A stretch of 64,000 nucleotides of DNA, taken from positions 1-64,000 of the forward strand of contig NZ_JACZKG010000052.1 in assembly GCF_014860165.1 (NCBI RefSeq), written 5' to 3'. Positions within the stretch are counted from its first letter, which is position 1; each line of letters begins with the position of its first letter. Origin of the DNA: Devosia sp. Its GTDB lineage: Bacteria > Pseudomonadota > Alphaproteobacteria > Rhizobiales > Devosiaceae. Both the position numbers and the translations under genes were made by a program. The notes beneath the pieces were generated by a model that saw only the letters and a list, made by a program, of their open reading frames with translations, did no database searches and was not told the DNA's origin. Below are positions 16,592 to 25,016 of the stretch, piece after piece.

Positions 16592-17444
16592 AGACCTCCT
16601 TGCGCTTGAGCCCGAATTTATCAGCCACCTCGTCTACTGCGGCCCGCAGGGGCTGGTCGGCCATGGCGGCCAGCAGCGCCGCCTGCCAGTCGGCTGCATC
16701 GGGTGCTGCGGCTTCGGCGGCGCCGGCCACGACGATAACGGCCTCGCCCCGGGTCTCGGTATCGGCAAATTGCACGGCCAGTTCAGGCAGCGTGCCGCGA
16801 TGCACGCGCTCGAAGCGCTTGGTCAGTTCCAATGCTACTGCGGCCTGCCGCTCGCCCCACAGTTCCGCCATCGCCGCCAGAGTATCGTCGAGCCGACGCG
16901 GACTTTCGTAGAAGACCAGCGTTTCACGTGAATCGCTCAGTGCCTTGAGTGCATTGAGCCGCGCGCCGGCCTTGGGCGGCAGGAAACCGTGGAACGCAAA
17001 GGCATCGGTGGGCAGGCCCGCCACCACGAGCGCCGATAGGAGAGCCGAGGCGCCGGGAATGGGAAAGACCGGCTGGCCGGCCTCAGCCATGGCCCGGATC
17101 AGCGGAAAGCCGGGATCGGACAGCAAGGGCGTGCCGGCATCGGAAATCAGCGCAATCGCTGCGCCACCCGCGATCCGACTGACGATCTCCTCCGCCTTGG
17201 CCCGCTCATTATGCTCATGCAGCGCGATACGGCGGCCTCTGATGCCATAGTGATCCAGCAGCCGCGCCGACATGCGGGTGTCTTCGCAGAGGATCACCGA
17301 GGCGGCGGCCAGCGTCTCCAGCGCCCTTATGGTGATGTCGCGCAGGTTGCCGATGGGGGTGGCGACGACATAGAGGCCGGGCGCCAGCGGCGGGGCGGGG
17401 AAGGCGGTTCCGGCGATGAAATAGCCCGAATTGGTGTCGTTCAT
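16557..17444 (-). CDS. rsmI: 16S rRNA (cytidine1402-2'-O)-methyltransferase
   Basis: A 295-aa tetrapyrrole-methylase-fold protein that 2'-O-methylates C1402 of 16S rRNA with SAM. Characteristic motifs are GLYVVATPIGNLRDIT, CEDTR, ALISDAGTPLLSDPG, PIPGASA and FHGFLPPK. A parS-like site lies inside the gene (16923-16932), where it encodes Asp-Ser-Arg-Glu. Confidence 0.95.
   Translation of the reverse strand: MNDTNSGYFIAGTAFPAPPLAPGLYVVATPIGNLRDITIRALETLAAASVILCEDTRMSARLLDHYGIRGRRIALHEHNERAKAEEIVSRIAGGAAIALISDAGTPLLSDPGFPLIRAMAEAGQPVFPIPGASALLSALVVAGLPTDAFAFHGFLPPKAGARLNALKALSDSRETLVFYESPRRLDDTLAAMAELWGERQAAVALELTKRFERVHRGTLPELAVQFADTETRGEAVIVVAGAAEAAAPDAADWQAALLAAMADQPLRAAVDEVADKFGLKRKEVYDAALALKAEK
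16923..16932. promoter_or_regulatory. parS-like site 3, inside rsmI
   Basis: CGTTTCACGTGAATCG matches parS at 13 of 16 positions. GAATC overlaps the right arm. The rsmI frame reads it as GAT TCA CGT GAA. Confidence 0.5.
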
Positions 17445-17463
17445 GCGGAGCGGTTCCGGCCGG

Positions 17464-17478
17464 TTGAGACTTGGTTAA
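17464..17478. promoter_or_regulatory. Near-match CtrA box
   Basis: TTGA-N7-TTAA, one mismatch from TTAA-N7-TTAA, in the divergent gap between rsmI and the LpoA-like gene. Confidence 0.25.
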
Positions 17479-17527
17479 GAAATGCGGTTCTAAATGTTAA
17501 CAGTCTGCTAGCATTTCGGGGCCGGGC

Positions 17528-18757
17528 GTGACCACGCATCGACTGACATGTCATGGCATAGCCGGGGCCCTCATGGCCATGGCGGTGCTTGCCCTCAGCG
17601 CCTGCTCGCCCATCCAGATCGGCTCGCGCACCCTCGATTTCGGCGGCGGCGGTCCGTCGGCCCAATCCATTCCCAGCCAGCCGGCGCCAATGATGCCCAG
17701 CGGCCCGGTCCAGAGCTTCGGGCGCGGCCCGGTGCAGGTGGCGCTGCTGCTGCCACTGACGGGCGATCCGGCTGTCTCCGGCGTCGGCCAGTCGCTCGCC
17801 AATGCCAGCCGGCTCGCCATCGCCTTCATCGAGGCCAATCCCAATATTGCCGAGAACATCACCATCAGCCTGCGCGATACCGGCGGCACGGTGGGTGGCG
17901 CCACCGCCGCCGCCAGCGCGGCGGTGACGGCAGGCGCCAAGCTGATCCTCGGCCCGCTCAAGACCGAAGAGGTGACTGCAGTGGGCGCCGTCGGTCGCTC
18001 GAGCGGCGTGCCCGTCATCGGCTTTTCCAACAATCCTGCCGCTGCCAGCCCGGGCGTTTACCTGCTGAGCGTGCTGCCCGACATGGAAATGAAGCGCTCG
18101 CTCAACTGGATCAAGGCGCAGGGGCGGCGCGGCATTGCCGGCGCCTTTCCCGCCACGCCCTATGGCCAGGCGCAGGAAACCGCGTTCCGCCAGCAGGCGG
18201 TCATTGCCGGCTTCGCACCAACGGCGGTCTATACCTTCTCCTCGGCCGGGGAGGCCCAGCAGATCGTCAACCAGGCGATGGACCCGATCAAAAGGGGCAT
18301 GATCGACACGCTCTACCTGCCCGACCGCGCCACGGCGCCCAGCTTTGGCGCCTCGCTGGCACAGGCGGGCGTAACACCCGACATGTTGCAGATCGTCGGC
18401 TCGGCCGACTGGGAGGGCGACCCGGCCATTGCTGGCGCGCCCCAGCTCAGCGGCGCCATCTATCCGGCGGTCGATCCGGCGGGCGTGGCGGCGATATCGG
18501 CGGACTATCAACGCCAGTTCGGCGGCCCGCCGCATGCGCTCGCGACTATCGCCTATACGGCAACGATCCTGGCCAACGTCAACACGCTGTCGATGGCCAA
18601 TCCGCCCTACAATCCCGTGCTGATGACATCAGCCCAGGGCTTCAACGGACGGGATGGCGTGTTCCGGTTTTTGGGGAACGGCAAGGCGGAATATGCGCTG
18701 GTGCTCAAGAAGGTGGCGCCAGGCGGAACGCAGGTGGTGGAGCCGGCAGGGCTCTAG
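17528..18757 (+). CDS. Penicillin-binding protein activator, LpoA-like lipoprotein
   Basis: A 409-aa protein with a signal peptide ending in lipobox LSAC (Cys26), a Pro/Gln/Ser-rich linker to about residue 65, and a periplasmic type-I Leu/Ile/Val-binding fold (VALLLPLTG at about 73-81, LGPLKTEEV, GRRGIAGAFPATPYG). The family occurs beside rsmI in many proteobacteria and in gamma species (LpoA) stimulates penicillin-binding protein 1A. The alphaproteobacterial members lack direct proof. It is divergent from rsmI. Confidence 0.85.
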   Translation: MTTHRLTCHGIAGALMAMAVLALSACSPIQIGSRTLDFGGGGPSAQSIPSQPAPMMPSGPVQSFGRGPVQVALLLPLTGDPAVSGVGQSLANASRLAIAFIEANPNIAENITISLRDTGGTVGGATAAASAAVTAGAKLILGPLKTEEVTAVGAVGRSSGVPVIGFSNNPAAASPGVYLLSVLPDMEMKRSLNWIKAQGRRGIAGAFPATPYGQAQETAFRQQAVIAGFAPTAVYTFSSAGEAQQIVNQAMDPIKRGMIDTLYLPDRATAPSFGASLAQAGVTPDMLQIVGSADWEGDPAIAGAPQLSGAIYPAVDPAGVAAISADYQRQFGGPPHALATIAYTATILANVNTLSMANPPYNPVLMTSAQGFNGRDGVFRFLGNGKAEYALVLKKVAPGGTQVVEPAGL

Positions 18758-18761
18758 GATA

Positions 18762-19919
18762 CTAAGCCGCCAGGTCTGCCACAACGGCATCCAGTACCGG
18801 AAAGCCCTTGTCCGTCACGCGCAGGTTGCCGTTGGGCAGGGTTTCGAGGAAGCCGTAGCCCTTGAGCGCGTCGATCTGGCTGCGCGAAATCTGGCGGCCG
18901 GAAATGGCGGTGAAGCGGGCCGGCGAAATGCCCTCCTTGAGGCGCAGGCCCATGACGAGGAACTCGTCGCCCTGCTCTTCCCAGGTGAGGACATCATCCA
19001 CCACCATGCCGTGGCCCTTGGTCTTGACGAGCTTCTGCCAGTCGAAGGGCATTTTCTCGGCGGCGGTGGCGTGGCGCTGGTTGTTGATCATCAACCGGCC
19101 ATGGGCGCCCGGACCGATGCCGGCATATTCGCCATAGCGCCAATAGAGCATGTTGTGGCGGCTTTCCTGGCCGGGACGCGCATGATTGGAAATCTCGTAG
19201 GCCGGCAGGCCGGCGGCAGCCGTCAGCTCCTGGGTCAGCTCATAGAAATCGGCCGCGAGGTCTTCGCCCGGCATCTGCAGCTTGCCGGCCTTGTGCAGGT
19301 CGAAATAGCGCGTGCCCTGCTCGATGGTGAGCATGTAGAGGCTGATATGGCCGCGGGCGAGCCAGAGACCTTCCTTGAGCTCGTCTTCCCAGTCTTCGAG
19401 GGTCTGTTTGGGGCGGCCATAGATCAGGTCGAAGCTGCTTCGCTCGAACACCGACTGGGCGATACGCACCGCAGCAATGGCCTCGTCCACCGTATGGCGG
19501 CGACCCAGCTCGGCCAGCGGGCCTTCGCGCAGCGACTGCACGCCGAGAGAAACGCGATTGACGCCGGCGGCGCGATAACCCTTGAAGCGGTCGACCTCGA
19601 CGCTGGTCGGATTGGCCTCGAGCGTGATCTCGGCATTGGCATCCATCGTCCAGTGTTTGGCGATGGCATCGAGAATCCGGCCGGTCGATTGTGGGTTCAT
19701 CAGCGAGGGCGTGCCGCCGCCGAAAAAGACCGACTGCACGACCCGGCCCGGCGCCAGTTCGGCCGCATGGGCAATCTCGCGCTCATAGGCGGCGACATAG
19801 TCGATCTCGTCGAAGGGCCCGCGATGGACGTGGGAATTGAAATCGCAATAGGGGCACTTGGACGCGCAGAACGGCCAATGCACGTAAACGCCAAACATGT
19901 CGTTCGGCTTACCGCTCAA
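18762..19919 (-). CDS. hemW: Radical-SAM family heme chaperone HemW
   Basis: A 385-aa protein. The radical-SAM cluster CxxxCxxC is CASKCPYC (Cys18, 22, 25). Family motifs VYVHWPFC, FFGGGTPSL, ANPTS and RVSLGVQSL are present, with a HemN_C-type C-terminus. It is not the coproporphyrinogen dehydrogenase but the heme-trafficking relative. Its start overlaps the end of rdgB by 11 bases; an internal ATG at 19898 is an alternative. It is the last gene of the rph operon. Confidence 0.92.
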   Translation of the reverse strand: MSGKPNDMFGVYVHWPFCASKCPYCDFNSHVHRGPFDEIDYVAAYEREIAHAAELAPGRVVQSVFFGGGTPSLMNPQSTGRILDAIAKHWTMDANAEITLEANPTSVEVDRFKGYRAAGVNRVSLGVQSLREGPLAELGRRHTVDEAIAAVRIAQSVFERSSFDLIYGRPKQTLEDWEDELKEGLWLARGHISLYMLTIEQGTRYFDLHKAGKLQMPGEDLAADFYELTQELTAAAGLPAYEISNHARPGQESRHNMLYWRYGEYAGIGPGAHGRLMINNQRHATAAEKMPFDWQKLVKTKGHGMVVDDVLTWEEQGDEFLVMGLRLKEGISPARFTAISGRQISRSQIDALKGYGFLETLPNGNLRVTDKGFPVLDAVVADLAA

Positions 19920-20553
19920 TCTGGTTCTCCACGAACTTGGCGAAGGAGCGGGCGCGGTGGCTCAGGCCCTGCTGGCCGGGGGACCAGGAGTGCTTCATCT
20001 GCGGCGACATCTGGCCGAAGGTGATGTCATAGCCATCGGGCATGAAGACCGGATCATAGCCATGGCCCTGGTCGCCGCGCGGCGGCCAGACCAGGGTGCC
20101 AAAGCACTGGCCGTGATAGATGACATCGCGACCATCAGGGTGGGCAAGGCAGAGCGTGGCGTTGAACGAGGCCTTGCGCTGGCCGGGCGAAGTCGCATTG
20201 GCCGCCTGCAGCGCGTCTTCCACCCGCTTCATGGCATGCCCGAAATCGCGCGGCACGCCCGCCCAGTCGGCGGTATAGACGCCCGGATCGCCGTTGAGCG
20301 CGTCCACGCACAGCCCCGAATCATCTGACAGCGCCAGCATGCCCGAGGCCTGCGCAGCGGCATGGGCCTTGAGGCGGGCATTCTCGGCAAAGGTGGTGCC
20401 AGTTTCCTCGGGCTCGGGCAGATCCAGCTCGCCCGCCGAAACCAGTTCGAGACCATAGGGCTCGAACAACTCCTGGAATTCCCTGAGCTTGCCCGCATTA
20501 TGCGTGGCCAGCACCAGGCGGTCACCTTCGCGGAGGCGGGGAATGGTGGTCAT
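19909..20553 (-). CDS. rdgB: dITP/XTP pyrophosphatase (Ham1/RdgB)
   Basis: A 214-aa enzyme that removes ITP, dITP and XTP from the nucleotide pool. It has the LATHNAGKLREF N-terminal motif, SDDSGLCVDAL and GYDPVFMPDG. The start MTTIPRL is chosen because its ATG overlaps the stop of the 48-aa gene (ATGA); a longer frame would read through that small gene. Confidence 0.94.
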   Translation of the reverse strand: MTTIPRLREGDRLVLATHNAGKLREFQELFEPYGLELVSAGELDLPEPEETGTTFAENARLKAHAAAQASGMLALSDDSGLCVDALNGDPGVYTADWAGVPRDFGHAMKRVEDALQAANATSPGQRKASFNATLCLAHPDGRDVIYHGQCFGTLVWPPRGDQGHGYDPVFMPDGYDITFGQMSPQMKHSWSPGQQGLSHRARSFAKFVENQIER

Positions 20554-20696
20554 TTGGTGACGCCCTTGGGCTTGGCGTCGAGCGCCCGCGCCACATCGCG
20601 CCACAGGGCGCAGTTTTCGGGCGAGGTCTGGCGCGGCGTTTCGACCGGCTTGGGGGCCGGCCTTGCCGCGACTTTCTTGAGGAGCCAGCCGATCAT
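20550..20696 (-). CDS. Small protein (48 aa) coupled between rph and rdgB
   Basis: A 48-residue frame beginning [17 protein letters not shown] and ending KPKGVTK, with [13 protein letters not shown] in the middle. Its ATG overlaps the rph stop (ATGA) and its TGA overlaps the rdgB start (ATGA). Perfect nesting on both sides argues that it is translated. There is no signal peptide. I do not recognise a family. Confidence 0.65.
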   Translation of the reverse strand: MIGWLLKKVAARPAPKPVETPRQTSPENCALWRDVARALDAKPKGVTK

Positions 20697-21409
20697 GCTG
20701 AAAGCGCCGCTTGCTGCAGCAGGGTCAGCTCGCCAATACCCTGCTCGGCCAATCCCATCAGCGCATTGAGTTCATCGCGGCTGAAAGGCACCTGTTCGGC
20801 CGTGCCCTGGATTTCGACGAATTTGCCCGAGCCGGTCATGACGAAATTGGCGTCGGTATGGGCCTCGACATCCTCGAGATAATCGAGATCGAGCACCGGG
20901 ACGCCGCGATAGACGCCGCAGGACACCGCGGCGACCGATTCGCGCAGGGCCTTGCCCTTGGTCAGCTTGCGCTCATCCATCCAGGCAATGGCATCGGCCA
21001 GGGCGATATAGGCGCCTGTTATAGACGCCGTGCGGGTTCCGCCATCGGCCTCGAGCACGTCGCAGTCGATGGTGACCTGGTTTTCACCCAGCAACTGCAT
21101 ATCGACCACCGCGCGGAGCGAACGGCCGATCAGGCGCTGGATTTCCTGGGTGCGGCCCGATTGCTTGCCGGCTGTCGCCTCGCGGCGGGTGCGCGAGCCG
21201 GTGGCCCGGGGCAGCATGCCATATTCGGCGGTGACCCAGCCCTGGCCCTTGCCGCGCAGCCAGCCGGGAAGGCTGGTTTCGACCGAGGCGGTGACGAGCA
21301 CCTTGGTATTGCCGAATGAGACGAGGCAGGAGCCCTCCGCCTTCTGGGCGACATTGCGCTCGATCGTCACGGCGCGCATCTGGTTGGGCTCACGTCCGGA
21401 AGGTCGCAT
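20693..21409 (-). CDS. rph: Ribonuclease PH
   Basis: A 238-aa phosphorolytic 3'-5' exoribonuclease that trims tRNA 3' ends. Visible motifs are [47 protein letters not shown] split over the catalytic strand, and [15 protein letters not shown]. It is the first gene of rph-(48 aa)-rdgB-hemW. It is divergent from hrcA, with a perfect CtrA box in the shared promoter region. Confidence 0.96.
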   Translation of the reverse strand: MRPSGREPNQMRAVTIERNVAQKAEGSCLVSFGNTKVLVTASVETSLPGWLRGKGQGWVTAEYGMLPRATGSRTRREATAGKQSGRTQEIQRLIGRSLRAVVDMQLLGENQVTIDCDVLEADGGTRTASITGAYIALADAIAWMDERKLTKGKALRESVAAVSCGVYRGVPVLDLDYLEDVEAHTDANFVMTGSGKFVEIQGTAEQVPFSRDELNALMGLAEQGIGELTLLQQAALSA

Positions 21410-21432
21410 CGGGAATCCGTCAGAAATTACTG

Positions 21433-21447
21433 TTAACCGCCTCTTAA
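21433..21447. promoter_or_regulatory. CtrA box (perfect TTAA-N7-TTAA)
   Basis: TTAACCGCCTCTTAA matches the CtrA site exactly. It lies 24 bp upstream of the rph start and about 100 bp upstream of hrcA. Confidence 0.55.
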
Positions 21448-21547
21448 CCCTAGCCGGGCCCGCTCACAAGCCGCGGGCGCTTGGCGGGAGCCTGCAATGC
21501 GCTTAAATGAGGGGGCAGGGTTAAAGCGGACGATTTTATCGAACACC

Positions 21548-22621
21548 ATGATCAGACCGCCCGAAGACTTCCTCAGCGTGCTCAACGCCCGCAGCCAGGA
21601 CATTTTTAAGAAGATCGTCGAGCGCTACCTGGATACGGGTTCGCCCGTCGGATCGCGCGACCTATCCCGCATGCTGCAATCGGGGCTGTCACCGGCCTCG
21701 GTGCGCAATGTGATGGCCGATCTTGAAGATCTCGGGCTGATCGCGGCGCCGCATACTTCCGCCGGAAGAGCGCCGACGCAGGAGGGACTGCGCTTTTTCG
21801 TCGATGCCATGCTCGAAGTCGGCGCCGTCAACGAGGCTGAGCGCAGCCAGATCGCCAAGTCGATCGAGGGCCAGCATCGCGGCCAGGTCGAGGATGTGCT
21901 GACCGAGGCCAGCCAACTGTTGAGCGGCCTCAGCCAGGGGGCCGGCGTCGTCATCGCCACCAAGGCCGATATCGTGCTGCGCCATATCGAATTCGTGCGG
22001 CTCGATGCGGCGAGGGCCATGGCGATCCTGGTGGGCCAGGACGGGCAGGTCGAAAACCGCATCATGGACGTGCCCCCGGGCCTCACCGCGAGTGCCCTGA
22101 CCCAGGCGGGCAATTACCTTGCCCATCACGTGGTCGGCCGCACCATTGCCGAGGCGCGCAAGGCGCTGTCGGAACTGCGGGCCGAACAGCGCCAGGAGCT
22201 CGACGAGCTGACGCAGAAGCTGGTCGATGCCGGCATCGCCACGCTGGCCCAGGCCTCGCCATCCAGCCAGCCCACGGTGATCGTGCGGGGTCGCGCCAAC
22301 CTGATCAACGACGCCATGGCCTCGGACGAATTGCTGCGCATGCGGCAATTGTTCGACGAGCTCGAAAGCAAGGACGGGCTGCTGGAGCTGCTGGGCGACG
22401 CCGAGAAGGCGCAGGGCGTACGCATCTTCATCGGCTCGGAGAACAAGCTGTTTTCGCTCAGTGGCTCGTCGGTCATCCTCTCGCCCTACAAGGATGCCAA
22501 TGACAAGGTGGTGGGCGTGCTGGGCGTGATCGGGCCGACCCGGCTCAACTATGCCCGCATCGTGCCTGTGGTGGATTATACGGCTAACGTGATCAGCGCG
22601 ATGATGGCGCGGCAGCGATGA
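21548..22621 (+). CDS. hrcA: Heat-inducible transcription repressor HrcA
   Basis: A 357-aa repressor that binds CIRCE elements of chaperone operons. It has an N-terminal winged helix (LNARSQDIFKKIVERYLDTG, PVGSRDLSR, SVRNVMADLEDLGL, HTSAGRAPTQ) and a GAF-like C-terminal domain. The start MIRPPEDF is chosen on family length; an in-frame ATG at 21497 would add 17 residues. No CIRCE inverted repeat is seen upstream of it or of dnaK; the usual target groESL is outside the window. Confidence 0.93.
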   Translation: MIRPPEDFLSVLNARSQDIFKKIVERYLDTGSPVGSRDLSRMLQSGLSPASVRNVMADLEDLGLIAAPHTSAGRAPTQEGLRFFVDAMLEVGAVNEAERSQIAKSIEGQHRGQVEDVLTEASQLLSGLSQGAGVVIATKADIVLRHIEFVRLDAARAMAILVGQDGQVENRIMDVPPGLTASALTQAGNYLAHHVVGRTIAEARKALSELRAEQRQELDELTQKLVDAGIATLAQASPSSQPTVIVRGRANLINDAMASDELLRMRQLFDELESKDGLLELLGDAEKAQGVRIFIGSENKLFSLSGSSVILSPYKDANDKVVGVLGVIGPTRLNYARIVPVVDYTANVISAMMARQR

Positions 22622-23052
22622 GCTTCGGTAAAGTTGCGCTGGCTGTTACAGGCGCCGTGATCGTGGGCATTGGACTACTCCTCGGCCCCGCCTTCATTGG
22701 CTGGCGTCCGCGGTTTGGCCTTGAGGCAGATTTCCAACAAGTCATTCGCGACGCGGCGGTATCGGACTACTACGGAAACCCGGGTTGGGACCGGGAGGAT
22801 GTGACGGAGGAAGTTTGTCCCCGGGTCAATGTTGCGGTCCTGAAAGGGTTGGGCATGAACGACAAGCCGATCTGGCCGATGCCCTTCGATGGGGAGCCGG
22901 CTCGCCCAACCTACCGTTGGCGCATGGTGCAGGACGCTGGGTTGGTTGATATCTGTCGCACGCGTTCGAACCGGTACATAGAGATCAATATTGACGCTGA
23001 GACGCTGGTTTGCGCCGCCGAAGTATCCGTCTTACCGCAATGTGACATGTAG
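22618..23052 (+). CDS. Hypothetical membrane-anchored protein (144 aa)
   Basis: A 144-aa protein with an N-terminal transmembrane or uncleaved signal segment (VALAVTGAVIVGIGLLLGPAF) and a periplasmic region with three or four Cys (EEVCPRV, VDICRTR, LVCAAE, LPQCDM). Its ATG overlaps the hrcA stop. Base composition looks less GC-rich than its neighbours. It separates the normally adjacent hrcA and grpE. No family recognised. Confidence 0.65.
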   Translation: MSFGKVALAVTGAVIVGIGLLLGPAFIGWRPRFGLEADFQQVIRDAAVSDYYGNPGWDREDVTEEVCPRVNVAVLKGLGMNDKPIWPMPFDGEPARPTYRWRMVQDAGLVDICRTRSNRYIEINIDAETLVCAAEVSVLPQCDM

Positions 23053-23145
23053 CACGGCATATGCCTATGTAGCGTCGGGCTTGAAAATGCGGCCGCATTG
23101 GCCGATATGCGGGGCAAATCCTCACACTCTTTGCGGAACAGAACA

Positions 23146-23727
23146 ATGATGAGCGACGAAAACGCCGCCTCGGGCGAGATGCCTGAAGTCGAAGTCCCGG
23201 CGCAGCCGGAAGTCGATCCGGTGGAAGCTTTGCGCGTCGAGAATGCCGAGCTCAAGGACCGCCTGCTGCGGACCATTGCGGAGATGGAAAACCTGCGCAA
23301 GCGCACCGAGCGCGACGTCAATGACACGCGCAGCTATGCCATTGCCGGCTTTGCCCGCGACATGCTCTCGGCCACCGATGCGCTGAGCCGCGCCCTGATG
23401 GTGCTGCCGGCGGAGGCGCGCGAGAACGGCGACGCCACCACCAAGAGCCTGATCGAAGGCATCGAGATGACCGAGCGCGAAATGCAGCGGCTTTTGGCCA
23501 AGCATGGCGTCAAGCCGATCGAGGCCGAGGGCCAGAAATTCGATCCGCATCGCCACCAGGCCATGTTCGAAGTGCCGGACCCCAGCCGCCCTGAAGGTAC
23601 CGTCGTTCAGGTGGTGCAGGCGGGCTTTGCCATCGGCGACCGGGTTTTGCGCCCCGCCATGGTCGGCGTCGCGAAGGGTGGCCCCAGCCATGCTCCGGCC
23701 GACGAGGCCATCGACAAGAGCGCCTGA
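23146..23727 (+). CDS. grpE: Nucleotide exchange factor GrpE
   Basis: A 193-aa cochaperone that releases ADP from DnaK. It has an acidic N-terminus, a long coiled-coil ([19 protein letters not shown]) and the C-terminal beta domain ([48 protein letters not shown]). The start at the first of two adjacent ATG codons has ggaa 8 bases upstream. It is followed by a parS-like site fused to a terminator. Confidence 0.93.
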   Translation: MMSDENAASGEMPEVEVPAQPEVDPVEALRVENAELKDRLLRTIAEMENLRKRTERDVNDTRSYAIAGFARDMLSATDALSRALMVLPAEARENGDATTKSLIEGIEMTEREMQRLLAKHGVKPIEAEGQKFDPHRHQAMFEVPDPSRPEGTVVQVVQAGFAIGDRVLRPAMVGVAKGGPSHAPADEAIDKSA

Positions 23728-23742
23728 TCTCATCAGGAGCGT

Positions 23743-23752
23743 TTCACGTGAA
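23743..23752. promoter_or_regulatory. parS-like site 4
   Basis: CGTTTCACGTGAATCC matches parS at 13 of 16 positions. GAATC overlaps the right arm, and its AT runs into the stem of the grpE terminator. Confidence 0.5.
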
Positions 23753-23780
23753 TCCCCGCGCAAGCGGGGATTTTTGTTTT
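23752..23780 (+). terminator. Rho-independent terminator of grpE
   Basis: ATCCCCGC, loop GCAA, then GCGGGGAT and a T-rich tail (TTTTGTTTT). It begins inside the right arm of parS-like site 4. Confidence 0.85.
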
Positions 23781-23799
23781 GAGCACATGGTGTCCGCCG

Positions 23800-24384
23800 C
23801 TATGGCAGCAGCACTTGTGGAAGTTCTGTCGGGTCGTAACGTTGCCCGTCATTCACGCGCAACTCATTTGCTTGAACCAAGGCTACAACCCATATCGCAG
23901 GCGCTAGCAAAAAGAGCACAAACTGGCCGCTAAGGAAGGCCGATGCGAGGCAACCGAGACCGACGAGAGGCAGGATGCCGAAGGTGAAAAATTTGGTGGA
24001 CTTCCTCGCACGAGCAGCGGTGAAGACGATCTCCGCTGATCTGGGGATGGCAAGGAGGTGTGCGTGCACCAGTCGCACGAACTGCTGATAGGTCTCCTCG
24101 GTCCCGATGTCCCCCGAAAGGCAAATCACCGACAACGGGGCTCCGGAGTCGAACTCGATCCGACACCGCCAAGCGGTACCACCTCGCGGAAGACCGAATT
24201 GGCCCAGCGTCAGCGATCGTATTTCGTCAAGCCTGCGTAGTTCCCGTGTCCCGTCGCCAATCTGCCAGCTCAACTCGCCAGGTGTCAGGGTAAAGGAGGT
24301 TCTCGGTCGGACCGCCAACGGTCCATTACTTTCCGTGCGCAGGGAGAAATCGGCAGTTGACACGATAGTGTCTGCCAGGCTCAT
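23800..24384 (-). CDS. Hypothetical membrane protein (194 aa)
   Basis: A 194-aa protein. The first 120 residues look like a soluble beta-rich domain (TSFTLTPGELSWQIGDG, ELRRLDEIRSLTL, AWRCRIEFDSG). Two hydrophobic helices follow at about residues 133-175 (FFTFGILPLVGLGCLAS, FVLFLLAPAIWVVALVQ). The start MSLADTI is chosen because its ATG overlaps the pncA stop (ATGA). A longer Arg-rich extension in frame is an artefact of reading pncA in another frame. No family recognised. Confidence 0.7.
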   Translation of the reverse strand: MSLADTIVSTADFSLRTESNGPLAVRPRTSFTLTPGELSWQIGDGTRELRRLDEIRSLTLGQFGLPRGGTAWRCRIEFDSGAPLSVICLSGDIGTEETYQQFVRLVHAHLLAIPRSAEIVFTAARARKSTKFFTFGILPLVGLGCLASAFLSGQFVLFLLAPAIWVVALVQANELRVNDGQRYDPTELPQVLLP

Positions 24385-25016
24385 CCCAGAATATCCTTGC
24401 TCATCACCCGCTCCACGCCGGCCTCGGCCATATCCACCCAGGCCTTGGCGAGGCTCCCCCCATTGTCGATGGCGCGTGTCGCGTCCTCGATCACGGTGAC
24501 GTCGAAGCCCGCGGCGGCGCCGTCGACGGCGGTCCAGCCGACGCAATAGTCGGTGGCGAGGCCGACAAGGTAGAGCCGGCCGACATCGCGCTCGTTGAGA
24601 TAGCCGGCAAGGCCCGTCAGCGTTTCGCGATCGGCTTCCTGGAAGCCTGAATAGGAGTCGATCAGCCGGTTATAGCCCTTGCGGATGATGAGCTGGCCAT
24701 GGGGCACGTCGAGGTCGGCTGACAGCGCAGCGCCATGCGTGTTCCAGACGCAATGGTCGGGCCACAGGACCTGGCTGCCATAGGGCAGGTCCACGGTCTC
24801 GAACGGGGCCTTGCCATAGTGCTGGCTGGCGAAGGAAATGTGATCGGCCGGGTGCCAGTCCTGGGTGAAGACCACATTGGTGAATTTTCTGGCCAGCGTG
24901 TTGATCAGCGGCACGATCTCGTCGCCACCGGATACGGCCAGGCTTCCGCCCGGCAGAAAATCATATTGCACGTCGACGACGACCAGCACGTCTTCCGGGG
25001 TGATCTCGATCGTCAT
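24381..25016 (-). CDS. pncA: Nicotinamidase / pyrazinamidase
   Basis: A 211-aa isochorismatase-fold enzyme that deamidates nicotinamide to nicotinate for NAD salvage. The catalytic triad is visible as Asp in VVVDVQYDF, Lys in IIRKGYN and Cys in GLATDYCV. The metal site DWHPADHISF is intact. The ATG overlaps the pabB stop (ATGA), so it is co-translated with the folate gene. Confidence 0.94.
   Translation of the reverse strand: MTIEITPEDVLVVVDVQYDFLPGGSLAVSGGDEIVPLINTLARKFTNVVFTQDWHPADHISFASQHYGKAPFETVDLPYGSQVLWPDHCVWNTHGAALSADLDVPHGQLIIRKGYNRLIDSYSGFQEADRETLTGLAGYLNERDVGRLYLVGLATDYCVGWTAVDGAAAGFDVTVIEDATRAIDNGGSLAKAWVDMAEAGVERVMSKDILG

Noticed and set aside
17548-18765. 405-codon frame overlapping the LpoA-like gene on the same strand
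   Set aside because: Arg/Ala/Gly-rich out-of-frame shadow; the other frame has a lipobox and family motifs.
18654-20024. 456-codon frame antisense to hemW and rdgB
   Set aside because: Both minus-strand genes have intact catalytic motifs; the antisense frame has none.
22127-22132. Other CACGTG hexamers (also 27822, 34900, 41898, 58129)
   Set aside because: They lack the TTCACGTGAA core, so they were not counted as parS-like sites.
24385-24546. Arg-rich N-terminal extension of the 194-aa protein
   Set aside because: It is pncA read in another frame; the true start overlaps the pncA stop as ATGA.
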